Position numbers and translations under genes: made by a program. From NCBI RefSeq assembly GCF_963675165.1, contig NC_087380.1, positions 6,084,071 to 6,148,070 on the forward strand: a DNA stretch of 64,000 nt, read 5' to 3'. Of this stretch, positions 23,895 through 37,439 are shown piece after piece (the stretch's first letter is position 1; the number at the start of each line of letters is the position of its first letter). Under the pieces are notes generated by a model. That model was not told the DNA's origin. It made no database searches and was given only the letters and a program-made list of their open reading frames with translations. This stretch comes from Halichondria panicea. Taxonomy: Eukaryota; Porifera; Demospongiae; Suberitida; Halichondriidae.

Positions 23895-26406
23895 ACATAA
23901 GCTAGTACACATTTGTAGTAAATGCTGAATGTCAAATAGTTCAGATCAAGCATAGTCAGAAATGTGAGAAGGTTCGCTTACGATCCATTCTTTCAGGTAC
24001 GTATTACGTAAACAATCAATACTTACATTCCATGCACTTCAGATTGCTCAATTAAACTAGCCGGATGGATAGATATTCAATTACATTATACACAGAATAT
24101 GTATGGATACTGTTACTTCATCAATACATTCATGAGTCTAAAAATAGAAGTTAAACATAGAAACTTAACAAAAAGCAGGAACAACGTAAACAAATCACAT
24201 AATCAGGAGACAAACACTTCTGCTCACACAGCATACAAAGGTGCTCATACATGGTTCACATGATGTAATGGCCAAAATAGCTGTTTTCGTTTAAGCCATG
24301 CCGTTTATGAGCGTCTAACAATTGAGAGTACATGTAATGGTTTAAAATTATTTTGTTGTAATAACTAGGGTATTTAGAAAATGGAGGAAAGTGTTGAAAC
24401 TCCCTTGAACAGAGCTGCACTGCTCCTACTAACAAAGGGAATGTAAATATCCTATGGACACAAGTCTGATTACACCTACCATGGAAATACTTGTACAGAT
24501 TATGTAGCTTAAAACAGTGAAAACTATCTGCTTCAAAAGGTAAACAAAAACACAGCGTGAGTGCATGTACACAAACAATTAGCTAAACCTTGCAACAGAG
24601 TGTCTATAGGTGTACCATGCGCCTACAATACATCTAGTCTCTACATCTAGGAGACTAGGAATTAATTTACTAAATATTAATCGTGACAAAATAATAATGT
24701 GAAAGCACCATGTACTGATCATGTCAGCTGATATCGATACTCACGACTCTAAATGAATTCATTACCATGCACGTACACAGGACAATACCATCGGCAACTA
24801 GGTATGACAACAAAATTAAAAACATTCTGCTAGTTTTCCAATCAGTATACACATGCGCAGTGTTTGTCATTAATTTTTATTCCCAAAAAGTACGAAGTGA
24901 TATGGCAAATTTTAGTTTCAGCATAGCAATTAAGTGCATACCAAAGTCACTTGTGTTTAAGTAGTTGGATTACCGTAAAGAGGAAGAAGCCGTTCGATGT
25001 CAACAAACATCATAACACTCCATATCTTTAAACACCAAGATATCCATGTTAACAATTAAATGGTCGATTGGGTGGGTCCCCATTAACTAACTTGTACTGC
25101 AACATGTCTATACATGCATTAATTGTTTTACTTACACATCTTTCCTGGGGTAGGAAATCATTTTGATGATAAGCCTAAAAGGCATATAATTATAGCTAAT
25201 AGCTTTCATAATTATAGCACCAAAGTATGGCTAAAAAAGCTCGTAAAAAGTGCGGTGTTGTTTAGTAAAATATGCAGCCTTTAAACAAATAGCATGAGTT
25301 ACAATAAACGTACAACACTGAATCTCAAACTTCCACCCACAGTGCATCACAGTGCGTAACTTGATATCATACGACATGATCCCCCCTCATGGAATAGTCA
25401 CCATGCGAGGACGCATCCACACAAGTGCAGCTGGGGGAACGACAGGAATGTAGTAGGAAAACATTGTTGATGATGAGTGCTGCAATCCACATACCTTCCA
25501 CTATGTAGTGTAAATATCGCAGTTAGGGTTTTTTCATGCAATCATAGAATTGTTCCCATCTGGTATTAAGGTTCAACATTGCTCATTTATAAGTATTAAA
25601 TGCCTGGCTGTGTTTAAATCATTGCATGAAAAGAAAGAAAAAACCAACAAACATGTACGTACAATAATCTTGGCAAGTTGGGATATATAGACTAGGGTGA
25701 TCGATGTCTGCTCATTTTTTTTCAAACACTACATGTAACTTACACCCGACTCAATATGTGTGCTTACAATATTAACAGGTGTTTATACATGCATTGGCTA
25801 TCATAGATTGATCTCAGATCCGGTGTCATGAGCATTGTGTTGCCTGACCACCACAAATAATTTATTGGCACTAGAGCAATGTAATGTCCTCAGGGCATTG
25901 CACTCGTGCAATGCAATAACTAATACTAACGCACAATTAAGACATTGACACATTTGCCACTTGTACAGCTTAGCGACCAAAGCAGGAAATATTGATAAGA
26001 ACTACCACTGCACACAATGAACTCGAAGGGCGGCATGATGATCTCATTGATACTGTAAAGCAGGGAGCAAGGAGTAGATGCTAAGATTTGGAAGCTGTAC
26101 AATATTAAGCAAGCAGTTATTTATTAATTGGAACAAGGAGCTAGATTTAATACTGAAACGAATACTGAAAAAGACTGAAAAACTGAGTGGAGAAAGGGTT
26201 GGTGGAAGTTAGTAATGAACGAGCAGTTGGGGAAAATTAGGCTCTGATCACGCATGATCTAACAATTTCCCAGGCAACTATCAGTGTTCGAACAAGAAGG
26301 ATACTATCGAATAAGGCAGGATGACTGTGACAAAAGTAGTTCTGTAATGAAAACACCGCGGATGCTGATGCCTCGATGGATATGTCAAAGCTACATCTAT
26401 TTAATA

Positions 26407-26510
26407 CCGTATAGCAGGTATAATTCACTTTCGCGGAATGACCGTTAGAAAGGTTTTCACGGCTTTTTACAGCATTGCATGGTATAAATGTTCATTTATA
26501 TTAAAATACG
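26407..26510. mobile_element. Truncated TACCGTATAGC MITE
   Basis: Left end CCGTATAGCAGGTATAATTC preceded by TA; the right end is missing. It matches the left half of the complete copy at 37251-37436. Confidence 0.65.
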
Positions 26511-28236
26511 TATTTAATCGGCCTTGAATCGAGGCTAGACAAATATGTCCAAACGTCGACCTTTGAACCTTGCAAATAAAATCACGTTTTAACAAACTGT
26601 CAAATCACCATTAATTTTTCTTCAGAGCAGTTTGAGATGAGAGCTAGCTAGCTATAGCGCTAGCTAGGGCCTGGAGCCAGGGGGAGCAAACTGCAGTCGC
26701 TGCAGTGCTGGCCCCCTTGTGGTGAACTATGTATCATCTACTATCTATATGGTACAAGTATTAAAATAGTCTTAGACTCTAGGCCTATATGTACACAATA
26801 CTGAGCTAGCTGGTATAGATACATGGCTGATGTAGATCTAGTATCAGTAATTTTTGTAAAGACAGACCCTTTGCACCACCTCCACTCTTGTTTCTTCTTT
26901 TCCACTATGTCCATTTACTCCATACGTTTTACTATCTCACTGTTTTTTCACTATTATTTTCCCAGGCTGTACTGTACAACTGAAAACAATCGAGATCTGC
27001 AACGTCTCGTCTACAAAGAGTCTGTTATCTGTTGTCGTTCACTTCTCATTTCTGGATTCTTTACCCATGTTCCAGTGCATCATTACTGTGTGGCTTGCTA
27101 CAGTACATATTTTTTTTTATCTTCAGTGGAGTTCTACTGGGGCTATTGGGACAGACCAAGCATTGTTCTTGGGACCGATGCTATAGGACAAATCAGACTG
27201 CTTGTATACAGTGAAGAGGCGAACACAGATATATATATATATATGGCAGAATGTTCTTTCATAACTTTATGATTTTTTTGTGCAATCAAATGTTTGCTGT
27301 ATTAATCTTTAGTCTTACAACATGTTGGGATGAGCACATTAATTTTAATACCCTGCATGGATCTAAATGCATGCATGTAAAGTCTCATGTGCTTTGCGCA
27401 TAATCCTCTGGAGCCACCCCCACATCAGAGACAAAATTAATTATAAGGTCAAAGTTAATGGTCTTTAGTTTAGGCTCTGGGCTCGGGCAGAGGAGGTAGG
27501 ACACGCATCACGTGCGATTTAGAAAGGATTTGTGTATGAAAAGTAAACAGCAGCGATTCCACGGTAATTTCCTCTAAAATTTTAGCTATCATGTAGTGAA
27601 AGGATATAGTACTAACTTATGGATCAGCGATCCCAGTGGGATCCCGGCTCAATAGCTTGAAATTCACCATCAAACCTAGTGGTTTTTACTGTACATTTTT
27701 ACTGTGCATCCGAGGGACAAGATCATCAACTCATCGACCCCTACGTGACGCAGACATTACTCTTGCAACGGAAGAGGGCCTGATCCCTCAACTGTAACTG
27801 TTTCCAATAAATTATTATGTACATGTATACATGCTCTTTTTCCTATTATTATAATAATTTATTATTACCACACAAAAAAAACATAAGCTACTACAGAGAG
27901 CTGTCTATAGGGAGGTTAACTAAGGTTGGTTGCCATCATCCATAACAGTTACAATATTTGAGATTGCTAGAAGGTGATGTGAGCTTGCTAGAGAGCACAG
28001 CAGTAGATCTACCACAGGCACCATAGCTAGCTAGCTACACTGAAATATAAATGTAAGGAAAGGTTAAAGGTCAAGAGCCTAACGTAAACATTGTATGCCA
28101 CACATTCCATTGCCATGTGACACACGTCGCGTCCTGGGCTCTCGGTATAGGTACGTAGTAGACTACTAAACAATGGCCAATACTATATACTAGCTTCTTC
28201 AGTGCTCGATTATTTTTAGCTCTAATAAGTAAGAAA
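26510..28236. other. Intergenic, no recognised gene
   Basis: A 149-codon open frame at 26823-27272 has no start context, no signal peptide and many aromatic residues. An exon-like start (cttcag then TGGAGTTC) near 27125 lies inside it. I find nothing to support a gene. The rest is AT-rich DNA with agctagctag words. Confidence 0.4.
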
Positions 28237-29169
28237 ATGAGGCTACTATTGTTGTTTTTGCTTGGCAGTGTTATACTACTATTAATGTATACCAGGATTC
28301 CGATTAAGCAATTCAATGATTCTCGAGTTCAATTTGTCTATCTAACGCAAACAGAAAACTGCATTCCAACTTATCTAAAGTCTCCTGAAGTGATCGGAGA
28401 CTCTGAAGCATGTCAGTGTGATGTCATTATCCTCAGTTACAAACATAAGTGCGCTGACACATCATTGCCTCATGTCCAATACATATTTAACTCCAGTCTG
28501 ACCTGGACCGTTGGAAGAAACTTGCTTTACAAAGCAGCCATGAAAAGGGAAAAAAAGTACCTATACTACATTTTCATGGACGACGATGTTCAACTGATAA
28601 AGGCGGATAACAAAAGTACACAGAATCCGTGGAGAATGTCCGAGGAGTCTCTCAATATCTTCCAACCTGCTGTAGTTTTCTCAATTTTTGGGGGCGAAAA
28701 AAGGATCCAGAGTGAAACTCTTCCCACGCTATTGAATTGTGAGCTCACAGGATACATACAAGTATACGACATGGATGCAATCTTTAGCGCCTTTCATTAT
28801 CAAGCGATCGACCACATACTTCCATACACAACGAAGTACGATTCAGTGAGCTGGTGGTTCTCACAAATGTATATTATCATCAAGTGTAACATCCTATTTA
28901 AGGATGAAGCAGTTATCGATTCTCGCATTAGAGTAACAAACCCAAAGCACCGCGATTACTCACGGAAATATAGGTTGTTCATGCAGGATGTCATTAATCA
29001 AATTGTCTCTGACATTCGATCAGAAACACCAGAAGAGTATCGAAAATCAGTTGAGCCAATTTTGCAGCAATGGTTAACAAATCGTAAACCAAAGGGTTTG
29101 TTAGGGCGACAAACTTGCAAGCGTGATCTATTTGTACATCCATATAGGCCTTACGAGAATCTGGCTTAA
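28237..29169 (+). CDS. Type II membrane glycosyltransferase-like protein, 310 aa, intronless
   Basis: Single uninterrupted ORF in a region where other genes have introns. Residues 3-18 form one hydrophobic anchor (LLLLFLLGSVILLLMY) right at the N-terminus, giving a type II topology typical of Golgi enzymes. A luminal domain follows, with CDVIILSYKHKC near 61-72, SLTWTVGRNLLYKAA near 87-101 and FMDDDV at 113-118. The last is a DxD-type motif that in GT-A enzymes binds the metal and sugar nucleotide. Sequons lie at 85 and 125. About 300 residues is normal for such enzymes. The acceptor and donor cannot be told. It sits between A3 and A4 units but is not part of the duplicated block. The lack of introns could mean an old retrocopy, yet the frame is intact. 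Confidence 0.65.
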   Translation: MRLLLLFLLGSVILLLMYTRIPIKQFNDSRVQFVYLTQTENCIPTYLKSPEVIGDSEACQCDVIILSYKHKCADTSLPHVQYIFNSSLTWTVGRNLLYKAAMKREKKYLYYIFMDDDVQLIKADNKSTQNPWRMSEESLNIFQPAVVFSIFGGEKRIQSETLPTLLNCELTGYIQVYDMDAIFSAFHYQAIDHILPYTTKYDSVSWWFSQMYIIIKCNILFKDEAVIDSRIRVTNPKHRDYSRKYRLFMQDVINQIVSDIRSETPEEYRKSVEPILQQWLTNRKPKGLLGRQTCKRDLFVHPYRPYENLA

Positions 29170-30274
29170 AAAGTAATATAATTATATATCGGTGAAATTT
29201 GGGACGAACTGTGGATCTTAGAACCAACTATACAGTCATGTGGTTATTATACAGATTTTTTGCTATCGAATCTAATAATAACAACAAATTTCGTATACTT
29301 ATTTGTGTGGCATTCAAACTGAAAATGTGTTGTGCAAATTAAAATACCAGTGATCAACTCATCTGCACATTCAAGAATAAACAGTGGGATACTATAAATT
29401 ATAGTAATAATTATTTCTAATCCTCCAATGGAAGCGCCAATAGTTGAACTTTCAGTACCTGCACTCAAATAGATCATATCACTTTTACTTTAGTAAAAAT
29501 GTGTACCAAAAAAAATCTACTCTCTTTGGTTGTTGCACTGTATGGTGGCAGAATCATCTTTTCTTGAGGTCCTCACTCGTACTCCTGGTATACTGGTAAG
29601 CCACAAAACAAATGATATCATATAGACTAGACATGCATAACAATAGATTCATGTACACATGCAAGTCTGGTAACAATAGATACATGTACACAAGTCTTTT
29701 CTTAATTCTCATTAATTATAGATAGATACACACTTTCTAATTTATACTATACTGTCTGTGCTATACTACTGTCAGTGCTTAAATTCTCTCTTACTCTGTG
29801 CCTTTGAAAAAGGTTTGCTCCCACTGTTTGGCTACAGGCCATTTAAATAACATGCAGTTGCTTCAGTATCGTTGATTATACTTATCTCACAGACTACTGA
29901 CTATATGCCTTTGACAAAGGTTTGCTCCCACTGTTTGGCTACAGGCCATTTAAGACGATCAGTATACACTATTAACTGTGGACACCCTTTTCTTGTGAAA
30001 CAATTAAAGCACATTGCAATTTATTTATTATAACACTCTAATACTTTTGAGCGAAAGCAAAAACATGACGAGAGGCATTAGCAAGCGCACGCTTGCAACA
30101 CTCGTTCTCCTGGTAGAACATTGCGCTGCTATCTCGAGGGGGGCCCTAAATCACTATGGGAGGGGGGCCTATATATCACTAGCGCAATAGGCCCCCCCCA
30201 TAACACCCCAAATCGCTAGCGTTTTAGGGCCGGGGGCCCCAAAATAAGGGAGAGGCCATATCACTTCTACACCG
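29170..30274. other. Intergenic with a 49-bp repeat pair and a G/C palindrome
   Basis: A block beginning gcctttga and ending aggccattta occurs at about 29801-29852 and again at about 29906-29954. Bases 30130-30245 form a G/C-rich imperfect palindrome (ggggggcc...ggcccccc). No gene seen. Confidence 0.7.
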
Positions 30275-30700
30275 GTACTGTAAAGCAGGGAGCAAGGAGT
30301 AGATGGAAGCTGTGTACAATATTAAACCAGCAGTTATTAATTGGAACAAGGAGATTTAATACTGAAACGAATACTGCATGGAATGGACTGAAAAACTGAG
30401 TGGAGAAAGGGTTGGTGGAAGTTAGGCAATTGAATGAGCATTGGGAAAAATTAAAATGTCAGGCTCTGATCACGCATGATCTAACAATTTCCCAGGCAAC
30501 TATCAATTAAGAAGGATACTATCGAATAAGGCAGGATGACTGTGACAAAAGTAGTTCTGTAATGAAAACACTGCGGATATACTGATGCCTCGGTGGATAT
30601 GTCAAAGCTACGTACTGTATAGCAGGTATACTTCACTTTCGCGGAATGACCGTTAAAAAGGTTTTCACGGATTTAATTTTGCGGCTTTTTACAGCATTGC
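30275..30700 (+). repeat. Partial copy of the unit end
   Basis: Matches 26050-26460 and 36320-37290, including the gctctgatcacgcatgatct landmark and the gatgcctcg word. This shows an extra, truncated duplication event between units 3 and 4. Confidence 0.8.
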
Positions 30701-30796
30701 AATATTAAATGCGTGGGTATAAATGTTCACGGTATACATGCCTAAATCAGCAAAAACCAATCACTTATATACCCTCGAAATATACCCGCAATATGG
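30615..30796. mobile_element. MITE, TACCGTATAGC family, 182 bp
   Basis: Ends CTGTATAGCAGG and the complementary ATACCCGCAATATGG are flanked by TA (30613-30614 and 30797-30798). Same family and same unit position as 37251-37436, so it was inserted before the duplication. Confidence 0.7.
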
Positions 30797-31198
30797 TACA
30801 AACATGATATTTGCTGCTGCTCAATCAAAATCTCCTCTTGAAGTGAAGGTGTGGGGAGAAGTATGCATGCAGAGGAAACACAAAAATTATTTTGCAATTG
30901 CAATCCAGGAGGCGGCCTATAGAAATCTTGTTTACACAACAAATCTTTGAGTCACTGTGTAACCAACCATCTACGGTCCACACAGTGACACACACATACA
31001 CAAACACGAAGCTTACGCATGTTGGTGCTGGTTGACACCCTGTAAGAAGAGCCTGCGGAGTGATGTATTCATCTGCTCCTGCATCTAACTGCCGAATTAT
31101 GTTGAAGAAGCCTTTCCAGTAGAGCTAAGGAAATGAATGTTTTGGTTTTGGTTTCAAGATGTTGAATACATGTCATAAAAGTCCGCATGACATTTTAG

Positions 31199-31206
31199 TA
31201 TAAATA
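31199..31206 (+). promoter_or_regulatory. TATA box of A4 (TATAAATA)
   Basis: TATAAATA 112 bp before the ATG, as in the other A copies. Confidence 0.7.
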
Positions 31207-31310
31207 AGAGTTTCTTTATCGTGGAAGAGCATGAAAACTTAACAACCTTGCAAACTAACTTGTGAAGAAGAGAAAAAACAGAAACAGAAATCAACATCCC
31301 CGATCCCATC

Positions 31311-32318
31311 ATGAATGCCAACGTTATGCTATGCTTTGCTTTTGTGCTGTCTGCACTATGTGGAGCCATTGCAGCACCACTACCAAACACAGAAAGTGCA
31401 GGAGAGCTGATCACAAACACAACTGAAAGCATAGCTGAAAGCTACAACACTACGAGCCCCACCAACTCAACACCTACACAAGAACCTGCTGCTATCGCTC
31501 AATCTCAGTTCTCAGCCTCAGGGTTCAACTGCAGTACACCTGGCGAAGGTCCCGAGTTTGCAGTGGCTGCTGGCGGTCTGCGTGAAGGATTATTTCTGCT
31601 CGATGATTACAGCAAAATTGTACAAAGATGCTACAGAAATTTCGTAAGTGGCTAATTATTCCAGGTTATAATAATAATATGAAGAACACTATATAATTAT
31701 GCATGATGTATATAATTATGCATGATGTATAGAACTAGTTAATTAACCAGGCTCTTCCTTGTTGCAGATTGATCGAGAGTACCAGTGCAGCACACGAGAG
31801 ATCACAAATAACAACAACAACGACATTTGGAATTTGATGGCCGCGCTTCAGGAATATGCTGATCTGGCCCGACTGGCTTTGCGATCAGCCAATCAGCTTC
31901 AAGACAAGCCACGAGATCCAATGCAAGGAGTTGACGATCTCATCTTAGCTGTGCTACACGATTACAAAACAGTGGTGAGAAACCATACTCTTAGCAAATC
32001 AATATTATTTACTATACTAAGTGAGAAAATAAAATAGCATCATTATCATTAATTGCTTGTTCCCATCCACAGTTGGCCCAGCAGCATTGTGAATGTAACT
32101 CCTCCGCCCCCTGTCACCGTGTGGTCCTAACCCCCTCTATACTACGCCCCGGGTGCAAATATTACCCCTACGTTGCACGAAACCTCTATACAGATGTCCT
32201 CAAGGCCCAAAACATAACAAAAGGACTAAACCTCCCAACAACGAACACGATCACTACAAGCCAGTGGGTTAACACTCGCCTAGGCATCGATTCCCCCGCT
32301 TACACTTACTTTCAGTAA
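31311..32318 (+). CDS. Secreted helix-rich cysteine protein, family A copy 4 (A4), 3 exons
   Basis: Exons are 31311-31643, 31768-31974 and 32073-32318; introns are phase 0. The 261-residue product is the closest relative of A3, with the same short exon 2. It has the six mature cysteines of the family plus an extra one at residue 107 (QRCYRNF where the others have QRSYRNF). It is therefore the only copy with an odd number, open to dimerisation or to a free thiol. An R replaces P just after the exon 2 cysteine (STREIT for STPEIT). AATAAA overlaps the stop (32317-32322). All frames and splice sites are intact. Confidence 0.87.
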
Positions 32319-32729
32319 TAAAGAAGAAAAAATAGGCCTCACCATTCTATATTAAAATTAGACAAAAATTGCATGTAGAATTGAAAACATAGGTTAATTC
32401 GAAAATGGAATAAAATTATATATAGTAGTCTATATAGCAAATTAATTTTAGTGAGATTAGGAATTAAAATTGATCAAGCCATCGAAATCATCTGCATGAC
32501 TATTAGTCAAGTGAACTACAAAAGTAGATAATGTTGTCCTTGTATAGATTTTTCATTGTGTTCTGTGAACATTATAGGCTATTCATTTGGTTATTTATTT
32601 ATTTCCATGTATTTCCCCATAAAATGATGATTTATAAAGAAACAAGAAACAACATTTCAGTGACACTAACATATAATGCAAAATAACTGTAATAACACAT
32701 ACACAATTATTGTCTTGAACAAATAAGTA

Positions 32730-33163
32730 CCATATAGCGGGTATATTTCGAGGGTATAAATGTTTGCGGTTTTCGCGGATTGAGCCTGTACCGTGAAAAT
32801 TTATGCCCACGAAAATTTATATCTTATTGAATAGTAGTCATCGTGTTCAGTATTATTGACCACACCTATCGACAACAATCAAAAGACAAGGACGCCGGTA
32901 TAGCTCAGATTGTTTTGTGCTGGTGCATGGTATTCCCTGACCATGGTGTGCACAGCAAACGTTCTGCTAGAGGTGGAGGACATAGTGCCTCACCGATTCT
33001 ATACAGGCTATAGGCCTGGATTCGAGGCTAACAGTGTGGACGTACAGCTGCATGTTGATGTGCGTATGCGCCAAAAGGCAGACCACGAAATTAAAATCCG
33101 CGAAATCCCTTGTAGAGATCTATCCGCGAAAATTTATACACTCGAAATATACCCGCTATACGG
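32730..33163. mobile_element. MITE, 434 bp, TA target duplication, inserted only in unit 4
   Basis: Ends CCATATAGCGGGTATATTTCG and CGAAATATACCCGCTATACGG are inverted repeats with TA on both sides (32728-32729 and 33164-33165). Unit 3 has the unoccupied site (aagtatatacattggg near 22410). The interior has a second inverted pair of gcgaaaattta words. An open frame through it continues into the GA repeat and is not a gene. Confidence 0.85.
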
Positions 33164-33182
33164 TATAATTATACATTGGGAA

Positions 33183-33304
<122 letters not shown>

Positions 33305-36300
33305 ATGCACATCTTTAATGCATACATACTTAACCACAATCATGGAACATACAAAAGCCAAACAAATTCGGCTAAAACTGGACCCAATGCATTTTCACTC
33401 ACAAAAACAATACTCGCTATTCCCTGGAATGAAAAACATACTGTTAGTTCATGTTGCAAGGTAGATCGCCTCGGTGAGATCAGGTCATGGGTATATGTGT
33501 ATATATGTCCCAAAAAGGGATACAGTTATTAAAGGAGATGGTTATTTTAGTACCAACGTGTACATATAATTATACATGTTTATTTCTTGAATATAGAACT
33601 AACATACGTAAGCTAGTACACATTTGTAGTAAATGCTGAATGTCAAATAGTTCAGATCAAGCATAGTCAGAAATGTGAGAAGGTTCGCTTACGATCCATC
33701 TTTCAGGTGTACGTATTACGTAATTACCAATCAATACTTACATTCCACGCACTTCAGATTGCTCAATTAAACTAGCCGGATGGATAGATATTCAATTACA
33801 TTATACACAAAATATGTATGGATACTGTTACTTTATCAATACATTCACGAGTACAAAAATAGAAGTTAAACATAGAAACTGAACAAAAAGCATGAACCAC
33901 GTAAACAAATCACATAATCAGGAGACAAACACTTCTGCTCACACAGCATACAAATCACCTCATGCCGTATAGAATGGGGTGAGCTAGCTTCAGTTTCGTT
34001 TACAACACGGTTCTATTTTAGTGTATGTGTACAAACACGCACAACTCACTTCTGTTATATCTATTAATAACTGTCTATCAACAAGACACAATTGTGTACG
34101 TCTTACTCGACCCAGCACAAAGGGGGTATAAGACCACTCTTCTTGACCCAGAGTTAACAACTGCAATCTTCTGTTCGCTATACGCATCTGGACAATGTCA
34201 ACGAGCACATTTCAAGTACAGTTCAATGAATATCATAATTAGTATGGCCGTTTTAATTTGCCCGCTAAATTTATACGTGCACATGAATTAACTGTCTGTA
34301 CTAAACTATGACACACACACCAGGTAGGTCATACAATTCAACTAGGCCAGCTTATGAAATACGTCTACACTATATAATCCAGCCAGAGTGACAAACCCAC
34401 TTAAACGGTAGAAACAACACTACGCATACGCTCTAAACTATATTCACGGCTTCCTCGTTCTAATAACGTCTGTCACCATTTCTAGGTAAAACATCGGAAC
34501 ACTAGACAACGAGTGCCCAGTCAGTAAGCAGGCCCCGAGGTGCTCGTACATGGTTCACATGATGTAATGGCCAACTTAGCTGTTTTCGGGAAATATTTTG
34601 TTACGCCATGCCGTTTATGAGCGTCTAACAATTGAGTACATTTTGTTGTAATAACTAGGGTATTTTGAAAATGGAGGAAAGTGTTGAAACTCCCTTGAAC
34701 AGAGCTGCACTGCTCCTACTAACAAAAGGAATGTAAATATCCTATGGACACAAGTTGATCTGATTACACCTACCATGGAAATACTTGTACAGATTATGTA
34801 GCTTAAAACAGTGAAAACTATCTGCTTCAAAAGGTAAACAAAAACACAGCATGAGTGTACACAAACAATTAGCTAAACCTTGCAACAGAGTGTCTATAGG
34901 TGTACCATGTGCCTACAATACATCTATAGTCTCTACATATAGGAGACTAGGAATTAATTTAATCGTGACGAAATAATACTGTGAAAGCACCATGCACTGA
35001 TCATGTCAGCTGATATCGATACTCACGACTCTAAATGAATTCATTACCATGCATGTACACAGGACAATACCATCGGCAACTAGGTATGACAACAAAATTA
35101 AAAACATTCTGCTAGTTTTCAATCAGTATGCACATGCGCAGTGTTTGTCATTAATTTTTATTCCCAAAAAGTACGAAGTGATATGGCAAATTTTAGTTTC
35201 AGCATAGCAATTACGTGCATACCAAAGTCACTTGTGTTTAAGTAGTTGGATTACCGTAAAGAGGAAGAAGCCGTTTGATGTCAACAAACATCATAACACT
35301 CCATATCTTTAAACACCAAGATATCCATGTTAACAATTAAATGGTCAATTGGGTGGGTCCCCATTAACTAACTTGTACTGCAACATGTCTATACATGCAT
35401 TAATTGTTTTACTTACCCATCTTTCCTGGGGTAGGAAATCATTTTGATGATAAGCCTAAAAAGTATAATTATAGCTAATAGCTTTCATAATTTATAGCAC
35501 CAAAGTATGGCTAAAAAAGCTCGTAAAAAGTGCGGTGTTGTGTAGTAAACCATGCAGCCTTGATATACAATTAAACAAATAGCGTGAGTTATATACAATA
35601 AACGTACAACACTGAATCTCAAACTTCCACCCACAGTGCATCACAGTGCGTAACTTGATATCATACGACATGATCCCCCCTCAAGGAATAGTCACCACGT
35701 GTACAGCTGGGGGGAAAGCAGGAATGTAGTAGGAAAACATTGTTGAATGAGTGCTGCAATCCACATACCTTCCACTATGTAGTGTAATATCGCAGTTAGG
35801 GTTTTTTCGTGCAGTCATAGAATTGTTCCAATCTGGTATTAAGGTTCAACATTGCTCACTTATAAATATTAAATGCCTGGCTGTGTTTAAATCCTTGCAT
35901 GAAAAGAAAGAAAAAACCAACAAACACATACGTACAATAATCTTAAGCAAGTTGGGATATAGACTAGGGTGATCAATGTCTGCTTATTTTTTTAAAAACA
36001 CTACATGTACTACAGTAACTTACACCCGACTCAATATGTGTGCTTACAATATTAACAGGTGTTTATACATTGGCTATCATAGATTGATCTCATGTCATGA
36101 GCATTGTGTTGCCTGACCACCACAAATAATTTATTGGCACTAGAGCAATGTAATGTCCTCAGGGCATTGCACTCGTGCATGCAATGCAATAACTATTACT
36201 AACGCACAATTAAGACATTGACACATTTGCCACTTGTACAGCTTAGCGACCAAAGCAGGAAATATTAACAAGAACCACCACACACAATGTACTCGAAGGG

Positions 36301-36928
36301 CGGCATGACGATCTCATTGATACTGTAAAGCAGGGAGCAAGGAGTAGATGCTAAGATTTGGAAGCTGTACAATATTAAGCAAGCAGTTATTTATAAATTA
36401 ATTGGAACAAGGAGCTAGATTTAATACTGAAACGAATACTGAAACAGACTGAATGAAAGCACCAAAGGTGTTGATGCCTCCGTGGAGATGCCAAAGCTAC
36501 ATAACATAAAGCTACTAATAGCCACATGATTAATTTTGCTGCATGCAAAAACTCTGAGAGTGGGTAATGATCGACCATGATTGTTGTTAAAAACGATCGA
36601 TGCCAAAAGTTCAAGTCTAAAATTAATGTGGCCGGCTGCATAATAGCAGAGCCTTGCAGCTCTCTTCTCACTCTTGCAGCTACCAATAGCTAGCGTTCTA
36701 GTGCAGAGCTAACTACTAAGTAGAGTAGCAACACCGTAAACAAGTTTGGCTACGTGCTCTTCTGAAAAGGCTGCAATGGCATTCCAAGTAAGCAAAACTA
36801 GGCATAACTCGAGAACGAAGCATTATTTCGCAAATCAGCCACGAATTAAAATCCAAGTAAACATGACTAGAAGCCTATAGAAACTCTTACTTGCACTTGA
36901 TTCATCCTTGAGCAGCTGTAGCAGTCTA

Positions 36929-36951
36929 CACACACACACACACACACACAC
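36929..36951. repeat. (CA)n microsatellite
   Basis: Short CA dinucleotide tract. Confidence 0.9.
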
Positions 36952-37250
36952 AGACACAAACACACTACCGTATACCTCGCTTGCGCATGCGCACCGAGGC
37001 ATAAAAACTGAGTGGAGAAAGGGTTGGTGGAAGTTAGTAATGAAGGCAATTGAACGAGCAGTTGGGAAAAATTAAAATGTCAGGCTCTGATCACGCATGA
37101 TCTAACAATTTCCCAGGAAACCATCAGTTGTTCGAACAAGAAGGATAGTATCGAATAAGGCAGGATGGCTGTGACAAAAGTAGTTCTGTAATGAAAACAC
37201 CGCGGATGCTGATGCCTCGATGGATATGTCAAAGCTACATCTATTTAATA

Positions 37251-37436
37251 CCGTATAGCAGGTATAATTCACTTTCGCGGAATGACCGTTAGAAAGGTTT
37301 TCACGGATTTAATTTTCGCGGCTTTTTACAGCATTGCATTGCAATATTAAATTCGTGTGTATAAATGTTCACGGTATACATGCCTAAATTAGCAAAAACC
37401 AATCACTTATACCCTCGAATTATACCCGCTATACGG
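37251..37436. mobile_element. MITE, TACCGTATAGC family, 186 bp
   Basis: Ends CCGTATAGCAGGTATAATTC and GAATTATACCCGCTATACGG are flanked by TA (37249-37250, 37437-37438). Best-preserved member of the family in this window. No coding capacity. Confidence 0.8.
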
Positions 37437-37439
37437 TAC

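Noticed and set aside
26823-27272. 149-codon ORF
   Set aside because: No family, odd aromatic composition, a competing overlapping frame, and a TATATA run near its end. Kept only as a note in the intergenic entry.
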